Assembly: GCA_031431475.1 (NCBI GenBank)
Contig: JANPDL010000025.1
Coordinates: 124,001 to 188,000 of the forward strand
Source: JADCCX01 sp031431475
GTDB lineage: Bacteria > Pseudomonadota > Alphaproteobacteria > Rhizobiales > Beijerinckiaceae
Direction: 5' to 3'
DNA length: 64,000 bases
Below, one piece after another: positions 53,147 to 61,939 of the stretch; position 1 is the first letter of the stretch; every line of letters starts with the position of its first letter. The translations under genes and the position numbers were made by a program. The notes under the pieces were generated by a model, which searched no databases, had not been told where the DNA came from, and saw only the letters and a program-made list of their open reading frames with translations.

Positions 53147-54313
53147 ATGCAAATGCTTGAATCTATCCTTGGCGCTCAAGGTGCCCGATTTGCCCAGTTT
53201 GGTCTGGCGGCGCTGGCACTTGTCATCGTCGTCCTGATCCTATGGTGGCTGATCCGCAAAGCTATGGGCGGCAGGCTCAACATGAGCGACAAACCGGATC
53301 GCCGGGGCAGGCCGCCGCGTCTTGGCATCACCGAAAGTTTCGCTGTAGACCGTGAAGGTCGTCGCCTCGTCATGGTGCGCCGCGACAATGTCGAGCATCT
53401 CGTCATGATCGGTGGTCCCAACGATGTGCTGATCGAGAGCAACGTCATCCGCGGCGAACGCCCAATGGTAGGAAGGCCTGAGGTCAGGCTGTCGGAGGCT
53501 GATCTTGTGGCGCAGCCTGTTGTGGCTGAGACGCCAACACCTGCTCCAATTCCTGCACCAATACCAGCGCCCGTCAAGCAGGCTCCCTTGTCAAAACCAG
53601 CGGACGTCATTACGCCGATACCTGCACCTGTTCCCGCACCTGTTCCCGCACCAGTGCCTGTTCCAGCCGCCCCGCCATTGCCATCGCCACCTGCACCCAA
53701 GCCGGCGCCAATGCCGCCTGCGCCACCAGCGGTGCTATTGGTTGTTGACCTGCCAAAACCTGTTCTTGTGGAGCCACCACCACTTTCTCCTGTGGTCGAG
53801 ATTTTGCCGGTAGATGTCCCCGCGGTGCCGCGATCCGTTGGCCTTTCGCTCGCTGAGCGCATCAAGGCTGGCCTCCCGCTGGGCGCTACTTCTTCCAAGC
53901 CTGCGGAACCTCAACGGATGGCTGAGGCTCTAAAATCGACTGAGCCCGTCAGAGCAGACGTACCCAAGCCCGCGCCCTTACCTGAGGCTCCGAGGCCGCC
54001 TGTGATGCCCGAATTGAAGATGCGCACTGAAGAGACCATCAAGGCACCGCTGGAACTTGCCAAGGCTGAGATCGTTGAAGCCATCAAAGTGAGGGCAGAG
54101 CCGGTTGTTAGCGCGCCTCCGCCACCTTCCATGATGCCTGTACCACCTAATTCTCCAGCCCCTTCTATGCCCTCCTCTCCACCCCCGGCGGCGGCTCCCG
54201 CCTCTCCATCGGCCAGCACAGCGCCGAAACCGACCTCGTCGCGCAATCCCTTCGATTCGCTCGAGGAGGAAATGGCCAAGCTTCTGGGCCGTGCGCCCGA
54301 CGGGAAGGGTTGA
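53147..54313 (+). CDS. fliO: FliO-like flagellar protein with long proline-rich tail
   Basis: 388 residues. Residues 1-100 carry one membrane helix (FGLAALALVIVVLILWWLIRKA) and the FliO domain (LGITESFAVDREGRRLVMVRRDNVEHLVMIGGPNDVLIESN). The rest is low-complexity, rich in PAPV, PAPI and PAPP, much longer than classic FliO. FliO helps assemble the FliP pore, and fliP follows with a 4-nt overlap, which supports the call. Start ATG 53147 or 53153. Confidence 0.82.
   Translation: MQMLESILGAQGARFAQFGLAALALVIVVLILWWLIRKAMGGRLNMSDKPDRRGRPPRLGITESFAVDREGRRLVMVRRDNVEHLVMIGGPNDVLIESNVIRGERPMVGRPEVRLSEADLVAQPVVAETPTPAPIPAPIPAPVKQAPLSKPADVITPIPAPVPAPVPAPVPVPAAPPLPSPPAPKPAPMPPAPPAVLLVVDLPKPVLVEPPPLSPVVEILPVDVPAVPRSVGLSLAERIKAGLPLGATSSKPAEPQRMAEALKSTEPVRADVPKPAPLPEAPRPPVMPELKMRTEETIKAPLELAKAEIVEAIKVRAEPVVSAPPPPSMMPVPPNSPAPSMPSSPPPAAAPASPSASTAPKPTSSRNPFDSLEEEMAKLLGRAPDGKG
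53620..53675 (+). repeat. Short tandem repeat coding for PAPVPAPVPAPV
   Basis: Repeated units CACCTGTTCCCG and variants inside the proline-rich part of the FliO-like gene. Such repeats can change length by slippage in steps that keep the frame (units of 12 nt). Confidence 0.55.
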
Positions 54314-55086
54314 CGCGCATCCTGTGTGCGGGAGGCCTTAGGTCCGCAGTCCGGACCATCCTCCCGGTCTTGTTTTACACCTTTTTTTTCTTCTGCCTGT
54401 GCGTCTCGCAGGCTTCCGCGCAGGACATCGGGATCACCTTTGGTCAGGGCCAGGGACTGACAGAGCGCGCTCTGCAGCTCGTCGCGCTCGTCACTATTCT
54501 CTCACTGGCACCCTCGATTCTGGTGATGGTAACGTCCTTCACCCGCATCGTTGTCGTGCTGTCGCTTCTGAGAACCGCACTCGGGACAGGTACGTCACCA
54601 CCGAACGCAGTTTTGTCAGGCCTTGCCCTGTTCCTGACTGCCTTCATCATGACGCCGACCTTCGAACAGTCCTATCGGCAGGGCCTGCAACCGCTGCTAG
54701 CGGGCCAGATCCGCGAGGCCGAAGCCTTCGAGCGCACCACCGCACCTTTCAAGGATTTCATGCTCAAGCATGTCCGAGCCAAGGACCTTGAGCTGTTCCT
54801 CGATCTTTCGAAACAGCCACGACCGGAGACCGCGCAACAGACGCCGCTTCAGGTCGTCATTCCAGCTTTCATGATCTCGGAACTGCGCCGTGCCTTCGAG
54901 ATCGGCTTTCTGCTCTTCATCCCGTTCCTGATCATCGATCTGGTGGTGTCGTCCGTCCTCATCAGCATGGGCATGATGATGGTACCACCAGTTACAGTAT
55001 CGCTGCCGTTCAAGCTGATCTTCTTCGTCCTGGTCGATGGCTGGAGCCTTGTCGTCGGCAGTCTGGTCCAGAGTTATGGTGGATAG
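54310..55086 (+). CDS. fliP: Flagellar export gate protein FliP
   Basis: 258 residues with a signal sequence (YTFFFFCLCVSQASAQ). FliP signatures: LVTILSLAPSILVMVTSFTRIVVVLSLLRTALGTGTSPPNAVLSGLALFLTAFIM and PAFMISELRRAFEIGFLLFIPFLIIDLVVSSVLISMGMMMVPPVTVSLPFKLIFFVLVDGW. The start TTG 54310 overlaps the fliO stop; a more internal TTG start is possible. fliQ and fliR are in the operon transcribed the other way. Confidence 0.96.
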   Translation: MTRILCAGGLRSAVRTILPVLFYTFFFFCLCVSQASAQDIGITFGQGQGLTERALQLVALVTILSLAPSILVMVTSFTRIVVVLSLLRTALGTGTSPPNAVLSGLALFLTAFIMTPTFEQSYRQGLQPLLAGQIREAEAFERTTAPFKDFMLKHVRAKDLELFLDLSKQPRPETAQQTPLQVVIPAFMISELRRAFEIGFLLFIPFLIIDLVVSSVLISMGMMMVPPVTVSLPFKLIFFVLVDGWSLVVGSLVQSYGG

Positions 55087-55206
55087 CGCGAGCCGTTTTG
55101 GGGCGGCGTCTGATCAACCGGTGAAAATTCCCGCAGAATGCGCTATTTAAGGGTGGCAGAATCGCCCTGAACCGGATGAAAGGATCAGAGGCAGAGCCGA
55201 GACAGG

Positions 55207-57729
55207 ATGACCGATATCTCGTTGAGCAATCCCATCGACAAAAGCCAGAAGCAGGGCAATGCCCTTCTGGTGATCCTGCTTGCCATCCTGCTCGTCGGAG
55301 CACTTGCGGCGTCCCTGTATCTCTCCGAAGAGGGCAGGGCGCATTTCATGCTTTGGTTCCTCGCCGGGCTTGCGGGCATTGGCCTGCTCGGGCTCTTTCT
55401 GTTTGCGATAGGCACTTTCCAGTTAGCGGGGCGTGGTGCGCGCAACGACCTGACCAAGCTTATCATCGACGGGTCGCATCAGGGCATTCTGGTCACGGAT
55501 ACCGAAAGCCGGGTAGTCTATGCCAACAGTCAGTACATGGCGATGGCGGGCGCGGCGGAAGGCACCGTGGTGCGGCCGGTGGAGCGGCTCTTTACCGGCG
55601 CTTCTGATGTCTCCGAGGCGGTCTACCGTCTGGCGCAGGCCGCGCGGGAACGCCGCGGGCATATGGAAGAAATCCGCATGGCCCCGGGCCTTGACGGGTA
55701 TACGGCGGCGTCGTGGTACAAAATCCGTGTGCGTCCGATCCAGCGCAACGGCAGGCATGAGACCGCATGGTCAGTCACCGATGTGACTCTGGACCGCAAG
55801 GGCGAGGAGGGGGCGGTTCAGGAGTTGCAGAGCGCCGTCAACTTCCTCGACCACGCACCTGCCGGTTTCTTCTCTGCGGAACCATCGGGCAAGATCGCCT
55901 ACATGAACGCCACGCTCTCGGGCTGGCTGGATCAGGATATCGCCCAGAGTATCGGCGACAGCGGCTTGACCCTCAAGGAAATCATGGCGTCAGGCAGCAC
56001 TGTGCTGCTGGAGACGGTTGCCGGCGTCGCCGGTCAGGTGAAGACCGAGGTGATCGACCTTGATCTGCGCAAGCGCGGTGGACAGGCATTGCCGGTGCGG
56101 CTGTTCCACCGGGTGTCCTATGGCCATGACGGCGTGCCAGGCCCATCGCGTACAATCGTCCTCAACCGCAGCCAGGGCGTGGACACATCGGAGGGCCGCG
56201 AGGCCGAAGTGCGTTTCGCCCGCTTCTTCCACAATACCCCGATGGCGATTGCCACGGTTGGCAAGGAAGGCCAGATCAACCAGACCAACGCCGCCTTTGC
56301 GCGCCTCTTCGGCGATACTCTGAAATCCGGTGCTGATGGCGACAGGAGTGTCTCTTCCGCCATCGCCGAGAAGGATCGCGCCGCTGTCACTGACGCCCTG
56401 AAAGCGGTGAGCGAAGGCCAGACCGATGTCGCCCCCATCGATGTGTCGCTGATCGGTGGCCAGCGCTCCGCCCGTGTCTTCGTCACACCGGTCGCTGACC
56501 GCCACAGTGGCGACGAGGCCGCCATCGTCTACATGCTCGAAACAACCGAGCAGCGCGCGCTGCAGGAGCAGTTTACACAGGCCCAGAAGATGCAAGCCGT
56601 CGGGCAACTCGCGGGTGGTGTGGCACATGACTTCAACAACGTGCTGACCGCGATCATCGGCTATTCCGATCTGCTGCTGGCCTCGCACCGGCCTACCGAT
56701 CCGTCCTTTCAGGACATCATGCAGATCAAGCAGAACGCCAACCGCGCGGCCTCGCTGGTGCGCCAGTTGCTGGCCTTCTCGCGGCGCCAGACGCTGCGCC
56801 CGCAAGTCATCCAGCTCAACGACGCCGTGTCCGACGTGCAGATGCTGCTGAAACGACTGCTGGGCGAGAAAGTGGAACTCGATGTCCGCTACGGCCGCGA
56901 TCTATGGGCCATCAAGGCGGACGTGAACCAGTTTGAGCAGGTCGTGGTCAATCTTGCCGTCAATGCCCGCGATGCCATGCCCGGCGGCGGCAAGCTGACG
57001 ATGCGAACCTCCAATGTTACGGACAGCCAGAGTGCGGCCTATAATTACAAGGGTTTGAAACCGGATGATTACGTGCTGCTGGAGGTGGAAGACAGCGGCA
57101 CCGGCATGAGCGCCGAAGTGCTGGAGAAAATCTTCGAACCCTTCTTCACCACCAAGGATATCGGCAAAGGTACCGGCCTTGGCCTCTCCATGGTGTTTGG
57201 TATCATCAAGCAATCCGATGGCTTCATCTTCTGCGATTCAGCCGTGGGCCGCGGCACGACATTCCGCATCTTCCTGCCGCGCCACATTCCCACAGCCGAG
57301 GAACTCTCAAGCGCCAGAAACGAAGAGGTCAAGGTTACGCTGACGCAAGACCTCACGGGCAACGGCACCATCCTGCTGGTGGAAGATGAGGAAGCCGTCC
57401 GCGCCTTCGGTGCCCGCGCCCTGCGCTCACGGGGCTATACCGTGCTGGAGGCCGGCACCGGCGTCGAGGCGCTGGAACTGGTCGATGATCACGGCGACGA
57501 GATCGTCATGGTGGTATCGGATGTCGTCATGCCCGAAATGGATGGCCCCACGCTCTTCACCGAGCTGAAGAAGCGTGGTCGCAACTACCAGTTCGTCTTT
57601 GCCTCGGGCTATGCCGAGGAAGCCTTCAAGAAAAACCTGCCCGATGCCGATCAGGAGGCCTTTGCCTTTCTGCCCAAGCCCTATAGCCTGAAGCAGCTGA
57701 TCGAGGCGGTGAAGCAGGTGAAGGCCTAG
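55207..57729 (+). CDS. cckA: Hybrid histidine kinase CckA
   Basis: 840 residues. Two membrane helices (about residues 15-65), PAS-type sensor domains, then a DHp domain with the phosphorylated histidine in GGVAHDFNNVLTAIIGYSDLLLA (H474), the HATPase blocks NARDAMPGGGKL, DSGTGMSAEVLEKIFEPFFTTK and GTGLGLSMVFGI, and a C-terminal receiver with the phosphoacceptor in VVSDVVMPEMDG (D772). CckA feeds phosphate through ChpT to CtrA, or removes it. CtrA-type boxes stand before flagellar genes in this same window. Confidence 0.95.
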   Translation: MTDISLSNPIDKSQKQGNALLVILLAILLVGALAASLYLSEEGRAHFMLWFLAGLAGIGLLGLFLFAIGTFQLAGRGARNDLTKLIIDGSHQGILVTDTESRVVYANSQYMAMAGAAEGTVVRPVERLFTGASDVSEAVYRLAQAARERRGHMEEIRMAPGLDGYTAASWYKIRVRPIQRNGRHETAWSVTDVTLDRKGEEGAVQELQSAVNFLDHAPAGFFSAEPSGKIAYMNATLSGWLDQDIAQSIGDSGLTLKEIMASGSTVLLETVAGVAGQVKTEVIDLDLRKRGGQALPVRLFHRVSYGHDGVPGPSRTIVLNRSQGVDTSEGREAEVRFARFFHNTPMAIATVGKEGQINQTNAAFARLFGDTLKSGADGDRSVSSAIAEKDRAAVTDALKAVSEGQTDVAPIDVSLIGGQRSARVFVTPVADRHSGDEAAIVYMLETTEQRALQEQFTQAQKMQAVGQLAGGVAHDFNNVLTAIIGYSDLLLASHRPTDPSFQDIMQIKQNANRAASLVRQLLAFSRRQTLRPQVIQLNDAVSDVQMLLKRLLGEKVELDVRYGRDLWAIKADVNQFEQVVVNLAVNARDAMPGGGKLTMRTSNVTDSQSAAYNYKGLKPDDYVLLEVEDSGTGMSAEVLEKIFEPFFTTKDIGKGTGLGLSMVFGIIKQSDGFIFCDSAVGRGTTFRIFLPRHIPTAEELSSARNEEVKVTLTQDLTGNGTILLVEDEEAVRAFGARALRSRGYTVLEAGTGVEALELVDDHGDEIVMVVSDVVMPEMDGPTLFTELKKRGRNYQFVFASGYAEEAFKKNLPDADQEAFAFLPKPYSLKQLIEAVKQVKA

Positions 57730-57768
57730 TCCTGCCTATTGTCCTCTCTGCGGCCACGGAGTTTTGCT

Positions 57769-58182
57769 ATGACCAGTTCCGGTTTCCTGCGCGCCATGCC
57801 GTTTCTTGGCCTTGCGGTGGTGCTTTATCTCGTGGGTGTCGCGGGCCTTGGCGTTACACTTGGCAGCGAAATCCTGTCGCTGCGCCTGCCGTCGGGGGCT
57901 GCGCTACGCTTCCAGTTTTCGGATCTCGTACTTGTTCTGGCGCTGATCCTGTTCTTCGTCGAGCTGTTGCTATCCACGCGGCCAAGCGCGGCCTCGCTGG
58001 TGAACCACGGTCTTTCGATGGCCTTGTTCGTGCTGTGCGGTGTGCTGTTCCTGCTCGTGGAAAAATGCGGAACGACGACATTCTTTCTGCTCACGCTGCT
58101 GACCCTGATCGATGTGATCAGCGGTTATTCCATCAGCATCGTGACTGCGCGTCGGGATTTGACGGTAGAAAGACAGCTCTGA
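57769..58182 (+). CDS. Four-helix membrane protein of unknown function
   Basis: 137 residues with hydrophobic segments around AMPFLGLAVVLYLVGVAGLGV, LVLVLALILFFVELLL, GLSMALFVLCGVLFLLV and FFLLTLLTLIDVISGYSISIV. No conserved catalytic motif. ATG 57769 has GGAG 7 nt upstream. It begins 39 nt after cckA on the same strand and may be co-transcribed; in related genomes a similar membrane protein sits at this place, but a link to CckA is not shown. Confidence 0.68.
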   Translation: MTSSGFLRAMPFLGLAVVLYLVGVAGLGVTLGSEILSLRLPSGAALRFQFSDLVLVLALILFFVELLLSTRPSAASLVNHGLSMALFVLCGVLFLLVEKCGTTTFFLLTLLTLIDVISGYSISIVTARRDLTVERQL

Positions 58183-58233
58183 CCGACGGCACTCCATAGG
58201 GTGACGGCGAAGTCTCTCACAAAATGTACCCCA

Positions 58234-58617
58234 TCAACTCACGGTCACGTCATAGGTGATGGTGACACAGCCCTTGCGACCGTTGTTCTGGCCGCAGATC
58301 TTAAGCGTGTAGCTATCTTGCCCCTTGAAACCGCCACGCACGGCCACCGTGAAGCCGAAGCCATTGCTGGTCGGTGTCACCGTGAGATTGCGAGCCCTAC
58401 GGACGACACTGATCGCCTCGAAGCTGGCACCAAGCCCTCCCCGGAAGCTCGCCGAGCAGCCCTGGCCTGACAGTTGCTGCACAGTGCGATGAGTCTGGTT
58501 CAGGGCAAAATCGAAGGTGATTGCAGTGATATTGCACGGCTGGTCGAGGAACTGCGCCTTCGCCTGCGTCGTTCCCATAAGGACGGATGCGAAGACTATT
58601 GCAAACAGCATTCTCAT
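58234..58617 (-). CDS. Secreted cysteine-containing beta-rich protein, unknown
   Basis: 127 residues with a signal peptide (MLFAIVFASVLMGTTQAKA). The mature part of about 105 residues has four cysteines (QPCNI, GQGCSA, KICGQ, KGCVTI) that could form two disulfides, and strands at the C terminus (CVTITYDVTVS). No family recognised. The start ATG 58617 follows a purine-rich GGGGGGCGAT site. It is isolated between two plus-strand genes. Confidence 0.6.
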   Translation of the reverse strand: MRMLFAIVFASVLMGTTQAKAQFLDQPCNITAITFDFALNQTHRTVQQLSGQGCSASFRGGLGASFEAISVVRRARNLTVTPTSNGFGFTVAVRGGFKGQDSYTLKICGQNNGRKGCVTITYDVTVS

Positions 58618-58785
58618 ATCGCCCCCCGGCGTTGTCTCAAGAGAAGCTACCCAGAAAAGGGGATGGCTGCAAGCCAAGCAGTAGCGATGTCAGGCATGAC
58701 AGGGAGCAGATGATCGAAGCGCCATTGCGTTGGCTGCTGCGGGCAATTACGCTTTGTCGCACTTTATCAATCCAAGGGAATCCCC

Positions 58786-59910
58786 ATGAAATCGCGCGCG
58801 GCCGTCGCCTGGGAGGCGAACAAGCCTCTCACCATCGAAACCATCGAGATCGGCGGGCCGAGGGCGGGCGAGGTTCTGGTCGAGATCATGGCAACTGGCG
58901 TCTGCCATACCGATGCCTACACGCTGTCTGGCCTCGATTCTGAGGGCAAGTTCCCGGCGATCCTTGGTCACGAGGGCGCAGGCATCGTGCGCGAGGTCGG
59001 CAAGGGCGTCACCAGCCTGAAACCGGGCGATCACGTGATTCCGCTCTACACACCAGAATGCCGGGCCTGCAAGACATGCTTGTCGCAGCGCTCGAACCTG
59101 TGCACCTCGATCCGCGCCACGCAAGGCGTGGGCCTGATGCCCGACCGCACCTCGCGCTTCTCCTGTGACAGCATGGGCAAGAGCAACGAGGTTTTCCACT
59201 ACATGGGCTGCTCAACCTTCTCGAACTTCACCGTGCTGCCTGAGATCGCTCTGGCAAAGGTGCGTGAAGACGCGCCCTTCGACAAGATCTGCTACATCGG
59301 CTGCGGCGTCACCACGGGCATCGGTGCCGTGATCTATACTGGCAAGGTCTGGCCCGGTGCCAATGTCGTGGTCTTTGGCCTTGGCGGTATTGGCCTCAAT
59401 GTCATTCAAGGCGCACGCATGGTGGGTGCGGATAAAATCATCGGTGTTGATCTCAACCCGGCCAAAGCCGAGATGGCGAAGAAATTCGGCATGACCCATT
59501 TTATCAATCCGGATGTCGTAGGTCGCGACAAGGTGGTAGAAGCCATCGTGGACATCACTGGCGGCGGCGCTGATTTCTCTTTCGAATGCATCGGCAATAC
59601 CACGACGATGCGTCAGGCGCTGGAATGCTGCCATCGCGGCTGGGGCGAGAGCATCATCATCGGTGTTGCGCCGTCGGGTACGGAGATTTCCACCCGGCCA
59701 TTCCAGCTGGTAACTGGCCGTGTCTGGAAAGGCTCGGCCTTCGGCGGTGCGCGGGGGCGGACGGATGTGCCGAAGATCGTCGACTGGTACATGGAGGGCA
59801 AGATCAACATCGATGATCTGATCACCCATGTGATGCCGCTCGACGAGATCAATACGGCGTTTGATCTGATGCACGAGGGCAAGAGCATCAGGTCGGTGGT
59901 GACGTTCTGA
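58786..59910 (+). CDS. S-(hydroxymethyl)glutathione dehydrogenase / class III alcohol dehydrogenase
   Basis: 374 residues, zinc- and NAD-dependent enzyme that oxidises the glutathione-formaldehyde adduct. Catalytic zinc ligands lie in GVCHTDAYTLSG, LGHEGAGIVREVG and the cysteine of ICYIGCGVTTG. The structural zinc cysteines are in CRACKTCLSQRSNLC. The nucleotide fold is VFGLGGIGLNVIQGA. Class III features such as ATQGVGLMPD and FKGSAFGG-like WKGSAFGGARGRTDV are present. Usually named adhC/frmA. Confidence 0.95.
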   Translation: MKSRAAVAWEANKPLTIETIEIGGPRAGEVLVEIMATGVCHTDAYTLSGLDSEGKFPAILGHEGAGIVREVGKGVTSLKPGDHVIPLYTPECRACKTCLSQRSNLCTSIRATQGVGLMPDRTSRFSCDSMGKSNEVFHYMGCSTFSNFTVLPEIALAKVREDAPFDKICYIGCGVTTGIGAVIYTGKVWPGANVVVFGLGGIGLNVIQGARMVGADKIIGVDLNPAKAEMAKKFGMTHFINPDVVGRDKVVEAIVDITGGGADFSFECIGNTTTMRQALECCHRGWGESIIIGVAPSGTEISTRPFQLVTGRVWKGSAFGGARGRTDVPKIVDWYMEGKINIDDLITHVMPLDEINTAFDLMHEGKSIRSVVTF

Positions 59911-59920
59911 GGCTTGCAGA

Positions 59921-60292
59921 TCACCGTGCCATCAGGAACCGCGCCAGATCGCGCCGGTCAGCCTCGTTACGTAGTCCTGCCAGGCTCATCCACGTCCCGG
60001 GGAACATCTCCTCGGGATCGGCGAGGTAGGCAAGGAGGCGCTCCTCGTCCCAAACGACGCGCGTGGAGCGAGCCTTTTCGAACGCTGGTGAATAGTCGAA
60101 TCCCTCGGCACTGCCTGCGATCCGCCCTTTCAGACCAGCGAGATTTGGACCGGGAAGGCCCTTGGCAGCAGGATCGATGCTGTGACAACTCCGGCAACGC
60201 TCGAAAATTGCCTCGCCGCGCTTCAAAGCCTCGTCAGCCGAAGCAGGGAGGGTGAAGCAAAGCCAGAGGACGGCAAGTGCCGGAGCCCTCAA
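59921..60292 (-). CDS. Small c-type cytochrome
   Basis: 123 residues with a signal peptide (ALAVLWLCFTLPASA). Heme motif CRSCH near residue 35 and the axial methionine in FPGTWM, typical of class I cytochrome c (cytochrome c-552/c2 form). Start TTG 60292 overlaps the stop of the beta-propeller gene by 4 nt (TTGA). A longer reading to 60547 would run inside that gene and lacks a signal peptide. Periplasmic electron carrier. Confidence 0.83.
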   Translation of the reverse strand: MRAPALAVLWLCFTLPASADEALKRGEAIFERCRSCHSIDPAAKGLPGPNLAGLKGRIAGSAEGFDYSPAFEKARSTRVVWDEERLLAYLADPEEMFPGTWMSLAGLRNEADRRDLARFLMAR

Positions 60293-61299
60293 GATGCCTT
60301 CACTGCAGCGAGCCGAATGATCCGGTTCTGGCCGCTCTCGCCGCCCCAGGCTTCGCCCGCCCGACCATCCATCTGGCGCACATTGGCTCCGGACTTGTCC
60401 GACGGGAAGGCACGGAACGTCTCCGTCTTCGGATCGAAGCGGAGGATGGCGTTGGCACCGAAATCCGTGACCCAGATCATGTCGGCAGGGTCCACATAGA
60501 CAGAATAGCAGCGGGGTTTTTCTCCGGGTAGCTTCCAAGCCTTCCATTGGCCGCTCGCCGGATTATGCATCGAGAGCTGGCCACTGTTCCATTCGCTGAT
60601 CCAGAGCTTGCCTGAGGAATCGGACCAGACGCGCCTTGCGCCCTGGCCGGGCGTTGGGGGCTCCACGACCGTCACTCTCGCGGTTGTGGTATCAATCCGT
60701 GCCAGATGGTTGCCCGCGAGTGAGACATACCAGATATCACCCTTGGGCGTGCGCGTGATGCCATAGGCACCCCGACCGCCCGGCGCGTCCCATACGTCCA
60801 TCTTCGCCGTTTTCGGATCAAGGCGACCGATGATGCCATTCTGGCCTGTGAACCAGAGGATACCGCTCAGATCGAAGACGCCGGTATTGAGATTGGCGTT
60901 GGCGCGGTTTGCCGGAAGCCTGAAGAGTTCAAGTCTGTGGCTGTCCGAATCGATCCTTGCGATGGCGTTCTGCCCGCCTTCCGTCACCCATGCGGCTTTG
61001 TCAGGCCCGATGATGACACCGTGGGGCGCAGCATTTTCGCCGAGATTGATCACCTTCACCGAAGCATCGCGCGGATCCAGCAGACCCAAAGTGCCGTTGC
61101 GCTGGCCGCAGACCCAGATGCGCTGGCCGTCAGAATGCGAGGTCACATCACGCGAGCCCTTGATGCCCGGCGTATCAAAATAGGTAACGCGCACATCCGG
61201 AGATGACGCCTGTGCTGCGGTCTGGGCATTGGCGCCGCTTATGAGGGCGGGGCCGGCGAGCGATGCGGCTAAGCCAAATGTGACGGAACGGCGGTCCAT
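60289..61299 (-). CDS. Vgb-like (streptogramin lyase family) beta-propeller protein, Tat-exported
   Basis: 336 residues from ATG 61299 with GGAGG upstream. A twin-arginine type signal (MDRRSVTFGLAASLAGPALI) is followed by repeated propeller blades such as GPDKAAWVTEGGQNAIARID, LSGILWFTGQNGIIGRLDPKT and KGDIWYVSLAGNHLARID. The family includes virginiamycin B lyase, but export and coupling to a cytochrome c gene argue for a periplasmic binding or redox role. Not to be read as proof of antibiotic resistance. Confidence 0.82.
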   Translation of the reverse strand: MDRRSVTFGLAASLAGPALISGANAQTAAQASSPDVRVTYFDTPGIKGSRDVTSHSDGQRIWVCGQRNGTLGLLDPRDASVKVINLGENAAPHGVIIGPDKAAWVTEGGQNAIARIDSDSHRLELFRLPANRANANLNTGVFDLSGILWFTGQNGIIGRLDPKTAKMDVWDAPGGRGAYGITRTPKGDIWYVSLAGNHLARIDTTTARVTVVEPPTPGQGARRVWSDSSGKLWISEWNSGQLSMHNPASGQWKAWKLPGEKPRCYSVYVDPADMIWVTDFGANAILRFDPKTETFRAFPSDKSGANVRQMDGRAGEAWGGESGQNRIIRLAAVKAS

Positions 61300-61384
61300 A
61301 TTGATCCTCCCGATGGCGATGGCAACGGGCGCCAGCATGCCAGAACAGATGGCCGTTGTCATCGCCTCAGGAGTAAGAGGCGCC

Positions 61385-61738
61385 TCAGATCGCAGCAGTC
61401 ACCATGATCTCGACATCATAGCCTGGTGCAGCCAGAGCAGGGCTCTGCACTGTGGCACGCGCGGGAGCATTCCCGGCGCTAACCCAGCCATCCCATACCG
61501 CGTTCATCTGGGCGAAAGTGCCCATGTCCGTCAGCCAGATCTGCGCCGTCAGCAGCTTCGACTTGTCGGTGCCGGATTCCGTGAGCAGCCGATCAATGGC
61601 AGCGAGAATGTCCTTCGTCTGCTCGGTGACGGACTGGCCCTTGGTGTTGTTGGCGACCTGCCCCGCAAGATAGGCGACACCGCCATGAATGACGGCCTGG
61701 CTCATGCGCGGACCGGGGTGAAGACGCTTGATGGACAT
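61385..61738 (-). CDS. RidA family protein
   Basis: 117 residues from ATG 61738 (GGAG 8-9 nt upstream). YLAGQVANNTKGQSVTEQTKDILAAIDRLL and the key arginine in GNAPARATVQSPALAAPGYDVEIMVTA identify the RidA/YjgF fold. The arginine is the residue used to deaminate reactive enamines or imines; sequence around it suits an active but subfamily-divergent form. Divergent from recA. Confidence 0.88.
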   Translation of the reverse strand: MSIKRLHPGPRMSQAVIHGGVAYLAGQVANNTKGQSVTEQTKDILAAIDRLLTESGTDKSKLLTAQIWLTDMGTFAQMNAVWDGWVSAGNAPARATVQSPALAAPGYDVEIMVTAAI

Positions 61739-61830
61739 GGACGTGGCTCCTGTTGAGGCGCGAAAACGCGTGCCAGAAGCCATAGCCAATCACCTTTCTC
61801 GCCACAAGACGCGCTTTGGCAATCGAAAAG

Positions 61831-61891
61831 AGAACAAATTTTGATTTGACGAGAACAAACCGCTTGCAAATGAGAACAAACATGGTACTTT
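61831..61891 (+). promoter_or_regulatory. recA promoter with three GAAC half-sites at 21-bp spacing
   Basis: AGAACAAA-type elements recur with GAAC at 61832, 61853 and 61874. A plausible promoter is TTGCAA (61864-61869), 16-nt spacer, TACTTT (61886-61891); the third half-site lies in its spacer. The usual alphaproteobacterial LexA site is GAAC-N7-GAAC, which is not found here. Confidence 0.5.
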
Positions 61892-61939
61892 TCTCGCATT
61901 GAAGCAACGGCGTGACTCAGCCATAAGGAGATCCAGACC

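Noticed and set aside
59921..60547. Extended 208-residue reading of the cytochrome c gene
   Set aside because: The extra 85 residues lie inside the beta-propeller gene and would bury the signal peptide.
60289..61299. Antibiotic (streptogramin) resistance function for the Vgb-like protein
   Set aside because: The family name comes from one activity; this protein has an export signal and a cytochrome c partner, so resistance is not supported.
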